A DNA stretch of 64,000 bases. It comes from Bradyrhizobium sp. RP6. GTDB taxonomy: Bacteria > Pseudomonadota > Alphaproteobacteria > Rhizobiales > Xanthobacteraceae. The notes below the pieces were generated by a model that had not been told where the DNA came from, made no database searches, and worked only from the letters and a program-made list of their open reading frames with translations. The position numbers were made by a program, and so were the translations under genes. The stretch is from NCBI RefSeq assembly GCF_003837805.1, contig NZ_RQIT01000001.1, positions 496,001-560,000 on the forward strand. Reading direction: 5' to 3'. Below, in pieces: positions 37,922-48,315 of this stretch; position 1 is the stretch's first letter; every line of letters begins with the position of its first letter.

Positions 37922-38806
37922 ATGGTGGTGGGCGAGTGGGCCGGGGTTGCGATCGCACTGGCGTCGAGCAGCTTCGGCGGAACCGCTGCGGCCATTACGC
38001 GCTATCTTGTCGACGGCGCCGATCCCATCCTGCTCGCGATCCTGCGCTGGGGGATCGGCTTTCTCTGCTTGTTGCCTTGCGCGCTTCTGCTGGGCGTGCG
38101 GTGGCCGCAACGGCCCGACTGGCCTGTGGTGATGCTGCTTGGCATCTGCTTCTTCGGCCTGTTCTTCATCCTCTATAACATCGCGGTCTCCTACACGACC
38201 GCCGCGCGCGCTAGTCTCGCGCTGGCGACGTTGCCGCTCCACACCATGATGGTCGGCGCGCTGCTCGGCGTGGAGCCCCTGTCCGCGCGCAAGGTCACGG
38301 GCGTCGGCATCGCCGTGCTCGGCGTGGCGGCGGCGCTTGCAGCGGGGCTCGCGCAGAGTCCGCCCGGCGCCTGGCGCGGCGAGTTGATCATGACCGGCGC
38401 CGTGTTCTGCATGGCGTTCTACAACGTGCTGTCGCGTCCGCTGATGCAGCGCTCCAGCGCGCTCGGTTTTCTCACCGTCGGCATGGGCGCGGGCGCAATT
38501 GCGCTTGTGCTGGTGGGGCTGACTAAAGGTAGCTTTGCGGCGCTCGAGCACTTCACGGCGGCGCAGTGGATTGCCGGCGTCTATCTGGGCATTGGCGGCG
38601 GCGCGCTCGCTTTCATCCTCTGGGTCATGGCGCTGGCGCGGGCGACGCCGACCCGGGTCGCCAATACGATGACGGTCAATCCGATCGCCGCGGCTCTGCT
38701 GGCGGCGCTGCTGATCGGCGAGCCGATCACGGGAAATCTTCTGATCGGGCTGGTCGCGGTGTTCGCCGGCATCTGGATTGCGACCAGCGAGGTAAAGGCG
38801 GCCTAG
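37922..38806 (+). CDS. EamA/DMT-family permease
   Basis: A 294-residue inner-membrane transporter with ten predicted TM segments in two EamA repeats (LLAILRWGIGFLCLLPCALL in the first, WIAGVYLGIGGGALAFILWV and LIGEPITGNLLIGLVAVFAGI in the second). Members export amino acids, sugars, drugs or metabolites; the cargo is unknown. GTG or ATG starts slightly upstream are possible, and the hairpin at 37858 separates it from dmeF. Confidence 0.85.
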   Translation: MVVGEWAGVAIALASSSFGGTAAAITRYLVDGADPILLAILRWGIGFLCLLPCALLLGVRWPQRPDWPVVMLLGICFFGLFFILYNIAVSYTTAARASLALATLPLHTMMVGALLGVEPLSARKVTGVGIAVLGVAAALAAGLAQSPPGAWRGELIMTGAVFCMAFYNVLSRPLMQRSSALGFLTVGMGAGAIALVLVGLTKGSFAALEHFTAAQWIAGVYLGIGGGALAFILWVMALARATPTRVANTMTVNPIAAALLAALLIGEPITGNLLIGLVAVFAGIWIATSEVKAA

Positions 38807-38994
38807 CTCCGCGGCGCGGTCGCCGTCGGCTGGCTCGCGTCCGGGGACTTCTTCGGCTTCAGCGTCCCGGCATAGAACGAGAGCAGCCATATCAGGAGGA
38901 CGGCGAGGAGATAGACGCCCCATGCCTGCGGCGGCGTAGTCGCCCAGCGCAGGAGGCTCTTGAATGTGCGGGGCGGGCCAGCGTCGTCGCTCAT
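38803..38994 (-). CDS. Small single-pass membrane protein
   Basis: A 63-residue protein with one TM segment (GVYLLAVLLIWLLSFYAG, about 26-43), N-terminal charged residues and a Pro/Ser/Thr-rich C-terminus. Its end overlaps the convergent EamA gene by 4 bp. No function recognised. The start lies just downstream of the leftward MFS gene, so they may be co-transcribed. Confidence 0.5.
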   Translation of the reverse strand: MSDDAGPPRTFKSLLRWATTPPQAWGVYLLAVLLIWLLSFYAGTLKPKKSPDASQPTATAPRS

Positions 38995-39025
38995 GGCTCG
39001 CTTGTGCGCGAAAGCGGCTGCTCCG

Positions 39026-40189
39026 TCAATCCGGCCGCCGCTCCGGGCGGATCAGGAACAGCGCCGCCAGCGCCAAGAGGCTGAGTGCGGATGAGACGAT
39101 CAGCACCTTGGCGCCCATGAGGTCGATCAGCAGGCCGAAGGCGAGTGGCGCCACCGCCTGCGCCATTCGCGCCGGGGCGCCGATGATGCCGAGGCGGTAG
39201 CCGAAATCCTTCGGGCCGAAGATCGACAGCGGCAGCGTGCCGCGTGCGATCGTCAAAATGCCGTTGCCGGAGCCGTGGAACAGCGCGAACGCGCTCGCCG
39301 CAGCGCCGCCGAAGATCGCAACGATCACCGCTCCTACGGGGTGGGTGAGGCAGGCGAGCCGCGTCGACCACAGCGGATGGAAGCGGCTGAGGAAGCCGGC
39401 TTCGAGCATGCGCGCCCCGACTTGCGCCGGGCCGATCAGTGCACCGGCCGCGATGGCCTCGGCAGGCGTGGCCCCCGTCGCCTCCAGGATGCGCGGGAAA
39501 TGCGCGGCCATCGCGCCGGTGACGGTCCAGACCGCCGCGAAGATGAAGCCCAGCAGGATCATGGTGCGGTCCAGCGGCAAATGCGGCTTCTCGGCCGTGG
39601 CCGCGGCCTGCTTCGCGCCCTTGATCGCCGGCAGCATCAACAAATTGAGCGGCAGTCCGATCAGCACGTTGGCGGCGGCCCAGGCAAAACAGGTGTCGCG
39701 CCAGCCGATATGGGCGATGCCCCAGGCGGTGAGCGGCCAGCCGACGGTGGAGGCGAAGCCCGCCATCAGCGTGATGCCGGTGATGGGCCGGCGTGCCTCG
39801 GTGCCGTAGATGCGCCCCAAAGCTGCGAAGGCGGCGTCGTAGAGCCCCATCGCCATGCCGACGCCGAGCACGAGCCAGGCGATCGCCATCACCGCGATCG
39901 ATTGCGAGAGCCCGAGGAGCACGAGGCCGGCGGCAATGATCAGGTTCGAGGCCGACAGCACCTGACGGCCGCCGACGAGATCGATCTGCCGCCCGATGCG
40001 CGGGCCGAGCATGGCCGAGATCACCAGCGCAGCCGAAAACGCGCCGAAGATCCAATTGGAGGAGACGCCGAGGTCGTGCGCCATGGGATCGGCGAGCAGC
40101 GCCGGCACATAATAGCTCGAGGCCCAGGCCAGGGTCTGCGTGGTGCCGAGCGCCAGGATGATCGGAAGCTGGCGCTGGGTCATCCGCAC
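39026..40189 (-). CDS. MFS transporter
   Basis: A 387-residue major facilitator with about 12 TM segments. The first helix contains LALGTTQTLAWASSYYVPAL and the A-motif region lies near GPRIGRQIDLVGGRQVL. Features such as GLYDAAFAALGRIYGTEARRP are common in MFS proteins of Bradyrhizobium with unknown substrates. Arginines around helix 2-3 loops are standard. Cargo unknown. Confidence 0.85.
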   Translation of the reverse strand: MRMTQRQLPIILALGTTQTLAWASSYYVPALLADPMAHDLGVSSNWIFGAFSAALVISAMLGPRIGRQIDLVGGRQVLSASNLIIAAGLVLLGLSQSIAVMAIAWLVLGVGMAMGLYDAAFAALGRIYGTEARRPITGITLMAGFASTVGWPLTAWGIAHIGWRDTCFAWAAANVLIGLPLNLLMLPAIKGAKQAAATAEKPHLPLDRTMILLGFIFAAVWTVTGAMAAHFPRILEATGATPAEAIAAGALIGPAQVGARMLEAGFLSRFHPLWSTRLACLTHPVGAVIVAIFGGAAASAFALFHGSGNGILTIARGTLPLSIFGPKDFGYRLGIIGAPARMAQAVAPLAFGLLIDLMGAKVLIVSSALSLLALAALFLIRPERRPD

Positions 40190-40355
40190 GGGCTTCCGAT
40201 TTCGGCCGACGAAGTCATCATCGCCGACATTTGCCGTTCGCGCGGCGAGGGCGTCAACCGGCTCCGCGACATATTCGACCTGCAGGGGACGGGAGCCTGG
40301 TGCACACGTCGGGCCTGCGCCTTTCGCTCGTCACGAATGCACGCCATAATGGCGC

Positions 40356-41615
40356 ATGCAATTGACCTCGCGCCTTGCGCTGATGAACTGGCTGACCGGC
40401 CAGGGGCTCACGGGCCTGCCCGAAAACGAGCTGCTCCGCGGCTTCTGCGAGCGCTGCTGCGCCGAGGGGCTGGAACTGTCGCGCGGGCTCGTCGTGATCG
40501 ACACGCTGCATCCGATCTATGAGGGCAGGGGCTTTCGCTGGAGCGACCGGCCCAGCAACGAGAGCGATGCGTTCGAATATGGCTCGACCGCCGACGGCGA
40601 CGCGGCAAAGAGCTGGCGCCGCTCGGTGTTCTTCCACATGCTCGAGAATGGCCACGACGAGATGGTGATTGATCTCGCCGATGCGCCGTCGATGGATTTC
40701 TCGCAGATCGGCGAGCTCGCCGAGAAGGGCCACAAGCACTATCTCGCCTTCGTGCACCGGTTCGGCGAGAATGGCGCGCTTGGCCTGATGGATTGCCTCT
40801 ATTCGTGCTGGACCACCCGCCGCGAGAGCGGGTTCTCCGGACTGGAGCTGGAAGCGCTGCGCGATCTCGTGCCGGTGCTGGGGCTCGCGATCAAGTCGGC
40901 CCAGCAGGTCGACATCGTGCGCACGCTCGGCCGGGTCTATCTCGGTCGCGATGCCTCCGAGCAGGTGCTGCGCGGGCGCATCTCCCGCGGCGTCACCGAG
41001 CGCATCAATGCCGTGCTGTGGTATTCGGACCTGCGCGGCTCGACCGGCATCAGCGAGAGCATCGGTCCCGACGAGATCATTCCGTTCCTCAACGACTATG
41101 CGCAGACCGTGATCGACGCGATCCACCACGCCGGCGGCGACGTGCTGAAACTGATCGGCGACGGCGTGCTGGCGATGTTCTGGGGCGAGGATATGGCGGA
41201 TGCGCGACGGGCCGCGCTGCGGGCCGAGCACCTGTTCCGCAAGAACGTCGCTGCGCTGAACAAGCGGCGGGCGGCGGAGGGCCGCCCGACCACGTCGGCC
41301 TATGTCGGCCTGCATGTCGGCGAGGTCTTCTACGGCAATATCGGCAGCGAGGACCGGCTTGATTTCACCGTGGTCGGTCCGACCGTCAATGAGGTCAGCC
41401 GCATCGCGTCGATGAGCCGCTCGGTCGACCGCGAACTGCTGGCCTCATCCGAGTTCTATAGTGGCCTCGATGCCGCCGGCCGCCGCTATCTCGTCTCCAC
41501 CGGCCGCTATGCGCTGCGCGGCATCGGCCGCGCGCAGGATCTCTACACACTGGATCCGGAGGTCGACGCGAGCGAGCCCGTGACGGGGAGCTATGAGCGC
41601 TACCTGGCGAATTGA
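40356..41615 (+). CDS. Class III adenylate/guanylate cyclase
   Basis: A 419-residue nucleotide cyclase. The C-terminal CHD domain (about 215-390) has metal-binding Asp225 in WYSDLRGST and Asp269 in LKLIGDGVLAMF, spaced as usual for catalytic pairs. AAYVGLHVGEV-like and VGPTVNEVSRI blocks follow. The N-terminal about 200 residues are not a recognised domain; possible PAS/GAF-like sensing is a guess. No TM segment is evident, so it is likely cytoplasmic. It lies between two MFS genes. Confidence 0.88.
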   Translation: MQLTSRLALMNWLTGQGLTGLPENELLRGFCERCCAEGLELSRGLVVIDTLHPIYEGRGFRWSDRPSNESDAFEYGSTADGDAAKSWRRSVFFHMLENGHDEMVIDLADAPSMDFSQIGELAEKGHKHYLAFVHRFGENGALGLMDCLYSCWTTRRESGFSGLELEALRDLVPVLGLAIKSAQQVDIVRTLGRVYLGRDASEQVLRGRISRGVTERINAVLWYSDLRGSTGISESIGPDEIIPFLNDYAQTVIDAIHHAGGDVLKLIGDGVLAMFWGEDMADARRAALRAEHLFRKNVAALNKRRAAEGRPTTSAYVGLHVGEVFYGNIGSEDRLDFTVVGPTVNEVSRIASMSRSVDRELLASSEFYSGLDAAGRRYLVSTGRYALRGIGRAQDLYTLDPEVDASEPVTGSYERYLAN

Positions 41616-41634
41616 ACTCGCGGCGACGATCTAG

Positions 41635-42879
41635 CTAGCATCGCGCTGCAGCTTCATCTCCCACCATGTCCGGCTGCCGGTCCAGCCCCACGGCCGGTGA
41701 CAGCAGGATCACCAGGGCCTGCACGCCGAACACTGCCGCCGCCAGATAGAGGCACGCTTCCGCGCTCCAGAGGCCGCCGACGAGCGCGCCCAGCGCCGAG
41801 CCGATCGGACGGGCGCCGTAGCTCATGATGTTGATGGCGGAGACGCGTCCAAGAAGGCGCGGCGGTGTCACCGATTGGCGTAGAGTCGTGGTCGAGATGA
41901 CCCACAGGATCGGACCGACGCCGAGCAGGAAGAAGCTGAGGCCGGCGAGCCAGGGCGAGGGGAGCAACACCGTCAGCGCCATCACCAGTGCGGCGACGAA
42001 GCCGGTGACGGGGCCGAGTCCGACGACCGTGCCGAAGGCCACGCGCTTCATCACACGTGTGGCGAGGAGCGCGCCGATCACCATGCCGACGCCGTACATC
42101 GTCAGCACCGTGCCGACGCCGGCGGCCGTCAAGCCCAGATGTCGTACGGCGTAGGGCACGAACACGGCGATCTGCAGGAACCAGCCGGTGTTGAAGATGA
42201 ACTGGGTGATGAACACCGGCCGCAGCAGTGGATGGTGAAACACGAAGGCCGCGCCTTCGCGGATCTCCTGAAAGGGATGTCGCTGCGGCGAAGGTACGCG
42301 CGCGGGCTCGTAGATGCCGGAGAGCAGCACCACCGCGATAGCCGAGAGCCCCGCGGCAAAGCCGAACGCCGGGCCTGCGCCCCACCATCCCACCAGCGCG
42401 CCGCCGAGCGCAGGGCCGCTGGCGAAGGCGATGGTGCGCGCAAGCTCGATGCGGGCATTCGCCGCCGGCAACAGCTCCGAGCTCACGAGCGAGGGCACCA
42501 GCGCCGGCGCGGCGACGCTGTAGACGACGGTGCCGCACACGGCAGCGAATCCGAGCAGCGCCAGCAGCGGCAAGTCGAGTGCCCCCAGCACCAGCAGAAG
42601 CAAGATGGCGGCGAGCGCGGCGGCCCGCAACGCCTCGGCGCCCGCCATCAGCCGGCGCCGGGAAATGCGGTCCGCGAGCACGCCGGCGGGAATGGCGAAC
42701 AGAACGAAGGGCAAGGTGAGCGCAGTCTGGAGCAGGCCGGTCCGACCTTCGGCCACCCCCAACGTCAGCACGGCAACGATGGGCGCAGCGGCGAGCGCGA
42801 TCTGCTCGGCCGATTGCGCCGCGAGGTTCGACCAGGCGAGGCGGTTGAAAGTGTCAGGGAGGCGAGGGGGCGTTGACAT
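41635..42879 (-). CDS. MFS transporter (EntS/YfmO-like)
   Basis: A 414-residue major facilitator with 12 TM segments, starting MSTPPRLPDTFNRLAWSNLA. The A-motif is around AGVLADRISRRRLMAGAEAL and the repeat in the second half LATRVMKRVAFG. It resembles the DUF894/enterobactin-exporter class. Substrate is unknown, but export of a siderophore or drug is typical. It is divergent from mntH (gap about 170 bp). Confidence 0.82.
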   Translation of the reverse strand: MSTPPRLPDTFNRLAWSNLAAQSAEQIALAAAPIVAVLTLGVAEGRTGLLQTALTLPFVLFAIPAGVLADRISRRRLMAGAEALRAAALAAILLLLVLGALDLPLLALLGFAAVCGTVVYSVAAPALVPSLVSSELLPAANARIELARTIAFASGPALGGALVGWWGAGPAFGFAAGLSAIAVVLLSGIYEPARVPSPQRHPFQEIREGAAFVFHHPLLRPVFITQFIFNTGWFLQIAVFVPYAVRHLGLTAAGVGTVLTMYGVGMVIGALLATRVMKRVAFGTVVGLGPVTGFVAALVMALTVLLPSPWLAGLSFFLLGVGPILWVISTTTLRQSVTPPRLLGRVSAINIMSYGARPIGSALGALVGGLWSAEACLYLAAAVFGVQALVILLSPAVGLDRQPDMVGDEAAARC

Positions 42880-42974
42880 GGCTCATATCCTGCAAAGGCG
42901 AATTGGCGCCAATGTTCGCCCTCGGCGGCCACCAGGCCCACCCGCTTCCCGACAACAGGCGGGGTCGCCCAGAC

Positions 42975-43020
42975 TTGCGCCCGAACGGCGCGGCTAGATG
43001 CAGTTGCAAATGAGTTGCAA
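42975..43020 (+). promoter_or_regulatory. Candidate mntH promoter with Fur/Mur-type operator
   Basis: TTGCGC (42975-42980) and TAGATG (42995-43000) are a weak -35/-10 pair with 14-bp spacing. Two copies of the palindrome TTGCAA lie at 43004-43009 and 43015-43020, spaced 11 bp, one helix turn. B. japonicum mntH is known to be repressed by a Fur/Mur protein with manganese; this is a plausible binding site. Confidence 0.5.
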
Positions 43021-43048
43021 TAAGAACGAACTTGGGTATTGTGTCGGC

Positions 43049-44401
43049 ATGGATGCCCGATCGCCTCAACTAACCCCCGATTCCGCCGGCTGGCGTGCCG
43101 ACGCGCCCACCACCAAGAGCCTCGCCGAGGTCAACGCAACGGTCGCGGTCCCGAGAGCCGGCCATTGGTCGCGGCGGCTGCTCGCGTTTGTCGGTCCGGG
43201 CTATCTCGTCTCGGTCGGCTACATGGACCCCGGCAATTGGGCGACCGACCTCGCCGGCGGGTCGAAGTTCGGCTACACGCTGCTCTCCGTCATCCTGCTC
43301 TCGAATTTGATGGCGATCCTGCTCCAGTCTCTCGCCGCGCGGCTCGGGATCGTCACCGACCGCGACCTCGCCCAGGCCTGCCGCGCCACCTATTCACCGG
43401 CGGTGAACTTCCTGCTCTGGGTGGCCTGCGAGGCGGCGATCATCGCCTGCGATCTCGCCGAGGTGATCGGCACCGCGATCGCGCTGAAACTCCTGTTCGG
43501 CATTCCCCTGATCGGCGGCGCCTTGCTCGCCGCGCTCGACGCCTTCCTGCTGCTGCTCCTCATGAATCGCGGATTCCGTTTCCTGGAAGCCTTCGTCATC
43601 GCGCTGCTGGCGGTGATCGCGGTCTGCTTCGCGATCCAGATCGTTGCTGCGGCGCCCCCGGTGGCCGAGGTTCTGCGCGGCTTCGTGCCGAAGACCGAGA
43701 TCTTCACCAACTCCGACATGCTCTACATCGCGATCGGCATCATCGGCGCGACCGTGATGCCGCATAATCTCTACCTGCACTCCTCGATCGTGCAGACGCG
43801 TGCCTACGAACGCAACGACACCGGCCGGCGCGAGGCGATCAAATGGGCGACGACGGATTCCACCATCGCCCTGATGCTGGCGCTGTTCATCAACGCCGCG
43901 ATCCTCGTCGTGGCCGCTGCGACCTTCCACAAGAGCGGTCATTCCGATGTCGCCGAGATCGGCCAGGCCTTCGAACTCTTGTCGCCGCTGCTCGGCCTCG
44001 GCATCGCGTCGACGCTGTTCGCGGTGGCGCTGCTCGCCTCCGGCCTGAACTCGACGGTGACGGCAACGCTCGCCGGCCAGATCGTGATGGAAGGCTTCCT
44101 CGACCTGCGCCTGCCGAGCTGGGCGCGCCGCCTGCTGACGCGCGGCATCGCCATCATTCCCGTGATCATCGTCACGGCGATCTATGGCGAGCGCGGCACG
44201 GCGGATTTGCTGGTGTTCAGCCAGGTGGTGCTGTCGATGCAGCTGCCTTTCGCGGTGATCCCGCTGGTCCGCTTCGTCTCCGACCGCCGCAAGATGGGCA
44301 AGTTCGCGATACCGAGATCGGTCGCGGCGATCGCGTGGATCGTCGCGGGCGTCATCGTGGTTTTGAACGTGAAGCTGCTGGCGGATACGCTGTTCGGGTG
44401 A
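43049..44401 (+). CDS. mntH: NRAMP-type Mn2+ transporter
   Basis: A 450-residue proton-coupled importer of Mn2+ and other divalent metals (NRAMP family). Metal-site motifs are [14 protein letters not shown] in TM1 (around 58) and [15 protein letters not shown] in TM6. ATG 43049 is preferred over ATG 42998: the extra 17 codons would run over the TTGCAA operator and are low in G+C. It follows a Fur-like operator. In B. japonicum MntH is the major Mn2+ importer. Confidence 0.92.
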   Translation: MDARSPQLTPDSAGWRADAPTTKSLAEVNATVAVPRAGHWSRRLLAFVGPGYLVSVGYMDPGNWATDLAGGSKFGYTLLSVILLSNLMAILLQSLAARLGIVTDRDLAQACRATYSPAVNFLLWVACEAAIIACDLAEVIGTAIALKLLFGIPLIGGALLAALDAFLLLLLMNRGFRFLEAFVIALLAVIAVCFAIQIVAAAPPVAEVLRGFVPKTEIFTNSDMLYIAIGIIGATVMPHNLYLHSSIVQTRAYERNDTGRREAIKWATTDSTIALMLALFINAAILVVAAATFHKSGHSDVAEIGQAFELLSPLLGLGIASTLFAVALLASGLNSTVTATLAGQIVMEGFLDLRLPSWARRLLTRGIAIIPVIIVTAIYGERGTADLLVFSQVVLSMQLPFAVIPLVRFVSDRRKMGKFAIPRSVAAIAWIVAGVIVVLNVKLLADTLFG

Positions 44402-44442
44402 GTGGTGACTTATTCGCTATTCGCTACTCACCATTCGCTCCT

Positions 44443-45219
44443 TCAATCCTGCGGCTCGGATGCGACGTCGCCCTGCGCGTCGATGCGCAGCCAGCCTGAG
44501 GGCGCGAGGCGCTGCTGCGGCAGGAAGCGGGCCTTGTAGTCCATCTTCTTGGAGCCTTCGATCCAGTAGCCGAGATAGACGTAAGGCAGGCCTTGCCGGC
44601 GGGCGCGCGCGATGTGGTCGAGGATCATGAAGGTGCCCATCGAGCGGCCGACCTGGCTCGGCTCGAAGAACGAATAGACCATCGACAGGCCGTCGCTGAG
44701 CACGTCGGTCAGGGCGACCGCGATCAACTCCTCGCCGCGGCCGGTGATGCCGCTGTCGGGGCCGCGCTTGCGGTACTCGATGATGCGGGTCTCGACATGG
44801 CTGTCCTCGACCATCATGGCATAGTCGAGCACGGTCATGTCGGCCATGCCGCCGTGGCGGTGGCGGGCGTCGAGATAGGCGCGGAACACCGAATATTGCT
44901 CGGAGGTGGGCACCGCGCTGCGCTGCTCGCCGATGATATCGGCGTTGCGCGCCATCACCTTCCGGAAGCTGCGGGAGGGCCGAAACTCGTTGGCGATCAC
45001 ACGGACCGAGACGCAGGCGCGGCACTGGTCGCAGGCCGGCCGGTACGCGATGGACTGGCTGCGGCGGAAGCCGCCATGGGTCAAGAGGTCGTTGAGGTCG
45101 CCGGCGCGGTCGCCGACGAGGTGCGTGAACACCTTGCGCTCATGCCGGCCGGGCAAATAGGGGCATGGCGAGGGCGCCGTGAGGTAAAATTGGGGGGTGT
45201 CGCGCGAGTGCTGGGTCAA
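44443..45219 (-). CDS. bpt: Aspartate/glutamate leucyltransferase (ATE homologue)
   Basis: Bpt, 258 residues, transfers leucine from Leu-tRNA to N-terminal Asp or Glu, marking proteins for ClpAP degradation (bacterial N-degron pathway). Diagnostic segments are [43 protein letters not shown] (the Cys cluster of ATE proteins) and [19 protein letters not shown]. Length is standard. Confidence 0.92.
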   Translation of the reverse strand: MTQHSRDTPQFYLTAPSPCPYLPGRHERKVFTHLVGDRAGDLNDLLTHGGFRRSQSIAYRPACDQCRACVSVRVIANEFRPSRSFRKVMARNADIIGEQRSAVPTSEQYSVFRAYLDARHRHGGMADMTVLDYAMMVEDSHVETRIIEYRKRGPDSGITGRGEELIAVALTDVLSDGLSMVYSFFEPSQVGRSMGTFMILDHIARARRQGLPYVYLGYWIEGSKKMDYKARFLPQQRLAPSGWLRIDAQGDVASEPQD

Positions 45220-45338
45220 GGGACGTCGTGGGCCTCCGAACTGAGCATCAGCATCGCGCTACGGAAGCCCCGGGTCAATCGGTCTGCTCGGCGGGTCGGA
45301 TCACTCAGCTTAGTCGGTCCCGATTGATAGGTTCTTGA

Positions 45339-45881
45339 TCAGTACGGCCTTGCCGCGTGAGGCACGGGGGCGCGCACGGAATTGTTGATCACGACCGTGC
45401 CCAGCACGAAATCGTGCAGCAGGCGACGGCGGCCGTTGAACAGGCCGACCAGCACCACCAGGGGCGACAGGAACGAGACCGTGACCCAGAACAGCACGGC
45501 GTGGGTGGCGCCGAGCACGAAATAACCGGGCGCGCCGTACCAAGTGCGCAATTCCAGGTCCATGACCCGCATGCCGATCGTCGCGGACGACGGACCGCCG
45601 ATGCAGGCGCCGTAATAGACGATGGCCCAGATGACGGAGGCCGGCCAGGCGATCCAGAACAGGGCCCAGCCGATGCCCAGGGTGACCACGCCGAACAATG
45701 CGATGAAGACGTAGCCGAGGATCACGGGCACCGAGATCACGACCATGTCGATCAGGAACGCGAACACCCGCCGCGTCGCCACGCCGCGGAACAGTTCCGG
45801 GTGCAGGTAGGGATCGTAGGCGTGCGGCTGCACCCCGCCGTCATTGCGCCAGACGCCTGAACCGCCCGTATCATACGACAT
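45339..45881 (-). CDS. RDD-family membrane protein
   Basis: A 180-residue membrane protein with an RDD domain. VATRRVFAFLIDMVVISVPVI holds the Arg and Asp that name the family and is followed by several TM segments. RDD proteins are poorly understood; some act as Na+/H+ antiporters. The start MSYDTGGSG is preferred over an earlier Met at 45944 with an unlikely N-terminus. Function not known. Confidence 0.82.
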   Translation of the reverse strand: MSYDTGGSGVWRNDGGVQPHAYDPYLHPELFRGVATRRVFAFLIDMVVISVPVILGYVFIALFGVVTLGIGWALFWIAWPASVIWAIVYYGACIGGPSSATIGMRVMDLELRTWYGAPGYFVLGATHAVLFWVTVSFLSPLVVLVGLFNGRRRLLHDFVLGTVVINNSVRAPVPHAARPY

Positions 45882-46072
45882 TGGTCCGTCCTCCCGAGAG
45901 GAAGCACATGAAAACCCTCGGTGCACGACATGGGAACAGGCCATCCCGATGCCAAGGGCGCGCGGGCAATAACAAGCCGAAATATTCCGGCGATTCGGGG
46001 GCGGGGGAGACCTGATGGTCGGGGGCCGACATTTGTACGACTAGCGTGTATCATAGATGGATCACGCGGTGG

Positions 46073-46092
46073 GTCCCTGCGTTCGCAGGGAC
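46073..46092 (-). terminator. Hairpin downstream of hemB
   Basis: GTCCCTGCG (46073-46081) and CGCAGGGAC (46084-46092), a 9-bp perfect stem with a 2-nt loop, 24 bp after the hemB stop on the minus strand. No U-tract follows. Confidence 0.45.
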
Positions 46093-46115
46093 GCCCCCAA
46101 AGATGGAGCTTGAGC

Positions 46116-47297
<1,182 letters not shown>

Positions 47298-47299
47298 CT

Positions 47300-47803
47300 A
47301 TGTCCGAGATCTCCACCCGCGATGCGGCCCGCGACGGCGCCAATGCCAGGGACGCCGCCCGAGACAATGCCAGAGACAGCGCATTGTCGGTGGCGGCGAT
47401 TTCGTCGGAGCGCACCCAGTCCGATGATAACGTCTGGACGCGCCGACTGGTGCTGTTCCTGCGGGTGATGGCGCTGCTCTCGATCCTAAAAGGCCTCTAT
47501 CACTGGGCGCAGGTGACGGGTTTCGTCGGCGGCGAGGACGAGGCGTTCGAGAACCAGTCGATGGCCTGGCAGGCCGCGACCGTCTACTTCGCCGTGATCG
47601 AGCTCGTGGCCGCCGTCGGCCTCTGGCTCGCGACGCCCTGGGGCGCGGTGGTGTGGCTCACGACCGTGGTGTCGATGGCCGTGATCGAGCTGATGTTCCC
47701 CGGCATCTACGGCGGCAGCCTCGTCGTGGTCGGCGTCGAGGTCTTCATGCTTGCCGCCTATCTTGCGCTCGCCTGGATGGCCGCGCGCGAACGGCCGCCA
47801 TAG
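47300..47803 (+). CDS. Four-TM membrane protein of unknown function
   Basis: A 167-residue protein with a 35-residue Asp/Ala/Arg N-terminal tail (DAARDGANARDAARDNARDS) followed by four TM segments (LVLFLRVMALLSILKGLYHW, ATVYFAVIELVAAVGLWL, GAVVWLTTVVSMAVIELMF, VVGVEVFMLAAYLALAWMA). This layout fits small DUF6163-like membrane proteins, but the family name is from memory. Divergent from hemB. Confidence 0.78.
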   Translation: MSEISTRDAARDGANARDAARDNARDSALSVAAISSERTQSDDNVWTRRLVLFLRVMALLSILKGLYHWAQVTGFVGGEDEAFENQSMAWQAATVYFAVIELVAAVGLWLATPWGAVVWLTTVVSMAVIELMFPGIYGGSLVVVGVEVFMLAAYLALAWMAARERPP

Positions 47804-47830
47804 CCGACGATTATTCAACGCTCACTCTGC

Positions 47831-47945
47831 CGTGCCCCGGACGCTGCGCAGCACGCAGTGATGCGCTGCAGAGCCGGGGCCCATCTCTCCGCGATCTCGC
47901 TTGTGGCTTTGTGAGTCCCGGATCTTCGCTTCGCTCGTCCGGGAC
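47831..47945. repeat. Intergenic repeat, CCCCGGACGC family, copy 2
   Basis: Begins TGCCCCGGACGCTGCGCAGC, followed by GCGCTGCAGAGCCGGGGCCC, and ends with GTCCCGGATCTTCGC and GTCCGGGAC. The same wording occurs, reversed, at 28899-29034. Confidence 0.7.
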
Positions 47946-48185
47946 AGGGCAGCGGCGCTTGCGGAGTTGTGCGCTCTTGGTTGACCGTTGGTTGCGTAAA
48001 ATTTGACGTAAGTTTTCGCTAACCAGCCGCTTTCGCCACAGCTCTTAAGCGCGCGTTTCGAAACGGGGCGGGGCTGTTCTGGAATGCGACAACAGGGGCG
48101 GACGGAGGGTGAACAGGACCTTGCGAAGGTCAACAGAGGCTTTCGAAAAGCCCTTGTGGCACAGGCTTAATCCGCAATTCACTGT

Positions 48186-48220
48186 CTTAAATTCATGATC
48201 TCTTTATTCTCTTATTTAAG
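48186..48220. promoter_or_regulatory. AT-rich inverted repeat upstream of ldtR
   Basis: CTTAAAT (48186-48192) and ATTTAAG (48214-48220) flank a T-rich centre, 96 bp before the ldtR start. A possible autoregulatory site for the MarR-type regulator. Confidence 0.35.
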
Positions 48221-48315
48221 CCGATCTTCAAACGGCCCCCTTAAGTTGCACCTATCAGGCGGGACACAAGTTTCGTCGAATAAGTGTCGATAAAAACGAC
48301 AACAGGGGAAGTGTC

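Larger units (their letters stand above)
47804..48315. other. Gene-free region upstream of ldtR with repeat and possible operator
   Basis: About 510 bp. The first part (47831-47945) is a dispersed intergenic repeat; the second (48170-48220) is AT-rich and contains an inverted CTTAAAT/ATTTAAG pair. No protein-coding frame is supported. The ldtR promoter probably lies at 48180-48290. Confidence 0.55.

Noticed and set aside
44402..44442. TTCGCTATTCGCTACTCACC-like short direct repeats before bpt
   Set aside because: Only about two imperfect units, and no spacer structure, so not CRISPR-like or functionally informative.
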